This document shows positions 33,186 to 33,484 of a stretch of DNA of 33,484 nt, in pieces. The stretch lies in contig CAIYXP010000038.1 in NCBI GenBank assembly GCA_903930145.1, positions 1 through 33,484 of the forward strand. Reading direction: 5' to 3'. The notes beneath the pieces are model-generated. The model did no database searches, was not told the origin of the DNA, and saw nothing but the letters and a program-made list of their open reading frames with translations. Numbering within the stretch: position 1 is the first letter of the stretch; the number at the start of each line of letters is the position of its first letter. A program made the position numbers and the translations under genes. This DNA is from an uncultured Methylococcaceae bacterium (lineage in GTDB: Bacteria; Pseudomonadota; Gammaproteobacteria; Methylococcales; Methylococcaceae).

Positions 33186-33484
33186 TTATAAATATGGGAT
33201 GTCTGATACAGCAACATCAATATTATTGTCTGTACTTTTTAGCCAGAAACTTAGCTCTTTCTCTCGCTCATACTTGTCACGGTGAGGACCAATAATAATT
33301 TTTTCAATTGCATCAAGAAATTTTGATTTGTCCCCTTTAGAAGTTTTTTGCTTTGTAGGCTTGAATAACTCTAAATAGGCTATTCTCCTACCATTAACAT
33401 CGCGAAATTTCCTAGTATATATTGGACTGCAAATAATCCTGAATTCATTTTCCTCGCTAAACCCAAAATGTTTACAAAATGCAA
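33186..33484 (-). CDS. DUF2971-type protein, C-terminal part (cut by window edge)
   Basis: An open frame enters from the right edge and ends at TAA 33186-33188. The 99 visible residues include CKHFGFSEENEFRII, then YLELFKP, and IIIGPHR before a charged helix. The GFSEENEFRII and IIIGP pair is characteristic of the C-terminus of DUF2971 proteins, which are found in many accessory and defence-like regions with unknown function. The N-terminus is outside the window. The stop lies 37 bases before the next gene on the same strand, so they may be one transcript. Confidence 0.75.
   Translation of the reverse strand, partial: AFCKHFGFSEENEFRIICSPIYTRKFRDVNGRRIAYLELFKPTKQKTSKGDKSKFLDAIEKIIIGPHRDKYEREKELSFWLKSTDNNIDVAVSDIPYL

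Overview
The window looks like a chromosomal segment of a gammaproteobacterium of moderate G+C. The evidence is the gene families: type II NADH dehydrogenase, PstB/PhoU, UbiD, GrxC, TusE/DsrC, CpdA, a Pat-type acetyltransferase, GlnK-AmtB, citramalate synthase, DUF2490 and DUF2934. The numerous short dispersed hairpin repeats are of a kind I associate with Methylococcales and similar genomes. That assignment is inference; no rRNA or marker gene is present.

Region 1 (1-4430) is the distal end of a type I restriction operon: a 70-aa DUF2281 protein, an unrecognised 184-aa protein and HsdR, spaced 3 and 6 bases apart. HsdM and HsdS are not in the window. Region 2 (4481-16453) is housekeeping: ndh and a glutaredoxin-like gene on the minus strand, then pstB-phoU on the plus strand behind a good Pho box. 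After these come a lone 5'-nucleotidase C-terminal domain protein, a small protein and an Ala/Lys/Pro-rich DUF2934 protein, ubiD, grxC, a cpdA-tusE/dsrC pair, and a fused CoA-ligase/ATP-grasp/GNAT acetyltransferase.

Region 3 (16465-23415) is an accessory island, all on the minus strand and full of inverted repeats. In transcription order it holds a 476-aa alpha/beta-hydrolase (lipase-like), a 408-aa cytosolic-looking protein with a beta-trefoil-like N-terminus and a Ser/Thr-rich beta C-terminus (a candidate pore-forming toxin), a frameshifted heptad-repeat gene, a 229-aa protein, a 187-aa protein, hicB-hicA, a small protein and a retropepsin-like aspartic protease. Two roughly 66-bp near-identical copies of a strong minus-strand promoter with an internal inverted repeat lie upstream of the hydrolase and upstream of the heptad-repeat gene. 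This suggests one shared regulon, and the same copies also bracket the toxin/hydrolase pair as direct repeats. This is the most likely place for something undescribed.

Region 4 (23438-33484), also all minus strand, is mostly metabolic: glnK-amtB behind a sigma-54 promoter, an exported beta-rich protein, an orphan ParA, a PfkB/FruK-type sugar kinase, an exported helical protein, cimA, a DUF2490 outer-membrane protein, a membrane acyltransferase, a small lipoprotein, a hypothetical protein, and the C-terminal end of a DUF2971 gene cut by the window edge.
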